A stretch of DNA of 64,000 nucleotides from assembly GCA_030248295.1 (NCBI GenBank), contig JASANH010000873.1:1271051-1335050 (forward strand), read 5' to 3'. Positions 61,041 to 64,000 of this stretch are shown here, piece after piece (position 1 is the stretch's first letter; each line of letters begins with the position of its first letter). Below the pieces are notes generated by a model, which ran no database searches, had not been told where the DNA came from, and worked only from the letters and a program-made list of their open reading frames with translations. Source of the stretch: Mesodorylaimus sp. YZB2_4. Lineage: Eukaryota > Nematoda > Enoplea > Dorylaimida > Dorylaimidae. Both the position numbers and the translations under genes were made by a program.

Positions 61041-64000
61041 GCGCTTATAAAGGCTTATGGCGCCATTCAGGATCGAGTGGGGGTCGCAGCCACTATACCA
61101 GGCTCCATATGGAGCCATGTCGCGGCATACGCCGCCTGAGACTCGCCATGTGCGCCAGCTTATCGAGGCTTATGGCGCCATTTTGAGATCGGAGTGGGGT
61201 CGCCGCTACTGAACAGGCTCCATCTGGATTCGTGTGGCCGCATGCGCCGCCTCGAATGCGCTATGTGGCGGCTTATGGAGGCTTATATTGCGATGTGCGG
61301 ATGCAAGTGGGGGTCACCGCCACTAACCGGATCCATATCGAGCCATGTGGCCGCATACACCGCCTTAGAATCGCCATGTGGCGGCAGTTTATGGAGGCTT
61401 ATGGCGCCATGTAGAATCAAGTGGGGGTCACCGCACTAACCGGCTCCATATGGAGCCATGTGGCCGCATGCGTCCCCTCAGACGCCGCTTATGTAGCGGC
61501 TTATGGAGCCTTATGGCGCCATCAGAATCGAAGTGGGGGTCACCGCCACTATCCAGCTCCATCTGGAGCCATGTGGCCGCATACGCTGAGACGTCGCCTA
61601 CGTGGCGGCTTATGCAGCCTTATGGCGCCATTAGGGATCGAGTGGGTGTCGACGCCACTATCCAGCTCCATATGGAGCCATGTGGCCGCGTGCGCCGCGA
61701 CAGATGCGCTATGTGGTGGCTCATGGAGCCTTATGGCGCCATTTGAGCGAGTCGCGTCGGGTCACCGCCACTAACAGGCTCCATATGGATTCGTGTGGCC
61801 AGCTACGCCGCCCTCGAATCGCCATGTGGTGGCAGCTTGTGGAGGGCTCATGGCGCTATTTGAGAACCGAGAAAAGTCGCCGCCACTAACCGGCTAGGTG
61901 CTGAAGCCATGTGGCCGCAGTACGCCGCCTTAGAATCGCCATGTGGCGGCAGTTGTATGGAGGCTTATGGCGCCACTTTAGAATCGAGTGGGGGGGGGGA
62001 GGTGAACAGGCTCCCCCATATGGAGACCATAAGGCCGCATACGTTGGCTCAGACGCCGCCTATGTGGCGGCTTATTGGGGCCTTATGGGCGCCATTAGGA
62101 GACCGAGATGAGGGTCGCCGCCACTATCCGGGCTCCAGGGGTGTGGAGCCATCTGCGCCGCATGCGCTCAGACGCCGTCTATGTGGCGGCCTTGTGCAAC
62201 CCTTATGGCGCCATTCAGCATCGAGTGAGTGTCGCCGCGGCACTCTGCGGCTCCATATGGAGCCAAGTGGCCGCGTGCGCTCAGACGTCACCTATGTTGA
62301 GGCAGCTATATGCGGGGGGGGGGCGCCATTAGGGATCGAGTAGGTGTCGACGCCACTTATCCAGCTCCATATGGAGCCAGTGTGGCCGCAGTGCGCCGCC
62401 GAGCAGAATCCGCTATGTGGTGAGATGAAAGAGCCTTATGGCGCCATTTTAGTATCCCAGGGGTGTCGTTTTTTCTCACCGTGATCCTTTTGGATTCGTG
62501 TGGCCACCGTGCGCCGCCCTCGCGATCGCCATGTGGCCGGCAGGCTTGTGGAGGCTCATGGCGCCACCTTTCAAAATCGAGTAGGCTCCACCGCTACTAA
62601 ACAGGCTCCATATGGACCAATAAGGCCGCATACGTTGGCTTAGACGCCGCCTATGTGGCGGCTTATGGGGCCTTATGGCGCCATTCGCGCGAGCGGGGGT
62701 GTCGCCGCCACTACCCTGGGCTGGGTGCTGGAGCCGTGTGGGCCGCATCCGCTCAGACGCCGTCTATGTGGCAGCAAATAGAGCCTTATGGCGCAAGTTA
62801 AGAGATCGAGTGGGCGCTCGCCGCCACCTATCCAGCTCCATCTGGAGCCAGTGTGGCCGCCGTGTTTTCGGCTTGCCAGACGCCCCCTATGTCGAGGCAT
62901 ATGGCGGGAAATGGCGCAATTAAGAATCGAGTGGGTGTCGCCGCCACTATCTAGGCTCCATATGGAGCCATGTGGCCACATGCGCGGAGGGGGGAGCGCT
63001 ATGTGCAGGCTCATGGAGCCTTATGGCGCCATTTAGAATCGAGTCGGGGTCACCGCTACTAACAGGCTCCATCTGCTGGAGCCATGTGGCCGCAGTGCGT
63101 TGCCTCAGACGCCGCCTATGTCAAGGCTTATGGAGCCTTCTGGCGCCATTAAGAATCGACCTTAGGTCACCGCCACTATCCAGCTCCATATGGAGCCATG
63201 TCTCCGCAGTGCGCCGCATAAGATGCGCTATGTGGCGGCTTATGGGAGGCTTTTGGCCTTCTCAATAATTAAGTGGGGGTTTATTCAAAGACCGGCTCCA
63301 TATGGAGCCATGTGCCGCATACGCCGCCTTGGATGCGCTATGTGGCGGCTTATGGGAGGCTTCTGGCCCCATGCGGTCTGAATGAGGGGGTCACCGCCAC
63401 TAACCGCCCCTATATGTAGTCGTGTGGCCGCATCCGCCGCCCTGCGCTACTGTGGTGGCTCATGGATCCTTATGGCGCCATTTTGGAGAAAATCCAGTGG
63501 GGTCACCGCCACTAACAAGTTCCAGTGTGGATTAGTGTGGCCGCCATGCGGCGCCTTAGAATCGCCATGTGGCGGCAGCTATGGAGGCCTATGGCGCCAT
63601 TCTTAATCGCGTGGGGTCACCGCCTGTAACCGGCTCCATATTAAGAGCCATGTGGCCGCATGCGCCGCCACGGATGCGCTCATGTGGTGGCTCATGGAGC
63701 CTTATGGCACCATTTTATAATCGAGTGGGGTCACCCTGACTAACAGGCTCCATATGGATGCCGAGGGCCGCATGCGCCGCCACAGAAGCGCCATGTGGTG
63801 GCTCATTATGGAGCCTTATGGCGCCATTTTTAAAATCCAGTGGGGTCACCGCCACAAACAGGCTCCATATGGATTCGTGTCGCCGAAGTCGCCGCCTTAG
63901 AATCGCCATGTGGCGGCAGCTACTGGAGGCTCATGCCCGCGATTTAGAATCGAGTGGGGTCGCCGCCACTAACCAGCTCCATATAGAGCCATGTGGCCGC
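61041..64000 (-). repeat. Inverted, noisy copy of the satellite array (mirror of ~54.7-57.69 kb)
   Basis: The same satellite units appear in reverse complement to the right edge of the window. Rare variants of the left array recur in mirror order: the TTATCGAGG unit (57552 / ~61166), the GGATCC unit (57391 / ~61327), and the GTGCCGCATACGCC shortened unit (~55470 / ~63311). The right copy has many single-base insertions and runs such as 9-10 G (near 61991 and 62315), unlike the clean left array. Confidence 0.85.

Noticed and set aside
61194..63909. ORFs in the right-hand inverted satellite copy
   Set aside because: Mirror images of satellite ORFs with frame changes caused by indels; probably artefactual sequence.

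Overview
The window is eukaryotic DNA from an ecdysozoan-like invertebrate. Genes are split by many short introns (often 48-60 bases) with GT..AG borders and acceptors such as TTTCAG, TTTTAG or TTGCAG. Protein content points the same way: a nematode NLP-8/NLP-15-like orcokinin neuropeptide precursor, a cuticlin-like ZP protein, and an astacin protease with a ShKT tail sit beside conserved SON, UNC-13 and SAC1 genes. I cannot choose between a nematode, a tardigrade or another small ecdysozoan from sequence alone.

Layout. 1-1585 (+): 3' part of a SON-like splicing/RNA-binding gene. 3301-3847 (+): orcokinin-like precursor. 6091-12442: three secreted proteins, each with two MAM domains (two on -, one on +). 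12655-13976 (-): secreted Cys-rich protein with an antistasin-like and EB/Dickkopf-like modules. 14580-15416 (-): single-exon beta-propeller. 16585-35643 (-): a complete 38-exon unc-13 gene (C2A, C1, C2B, MUN, C2C), all phases consistent, about 2054 residues. 36544-37293 (+): four-pass membrane protein. 37605-40616 (-): SAC1 phosphoinositide phosphatase, 16 exons, 585 residues. 41205-42436 (+): astacin-ShKT. 43190-45239 (+): ZP protein containing a GC-AG intron. 45722-45781: a 60-bp near-perfect palindrome, followed by a 150-residue ORF with a CXC-like Cys motif and an acidic repeat tail.

From about 47209 the window is a GC-rich satellite of 109-113 bp units (roughly 94 copies), with several higher-order duplications. 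It gives way at 57.69 kb to about 1.6 kb of unrelated sequence, which folds back on itself around an 86-base loop (59320-59405). Everything after 59.4 kb is a reverse-complement, error-rich copy of what precedes it, including idiosyncratic satellite variants. I read the last 4.6 kb as most likely a fold-back sequencing/assembly artefact at a contig end, although a real inverted duplication is possible.

Functional links: the neuropeptide precursor and UNC-13 (synaptic and dense-core vesicle priming) both concern neurosecretion. SAC1 controls ER/Golgi PI4P. The MAM, antistasin/EB, astacin and ZP genes are an extracellular-matrix/cuticle group. I see no operon or known gene cluster tying them into one system. 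Splice models were read by eye and have not been tested against transcripts.
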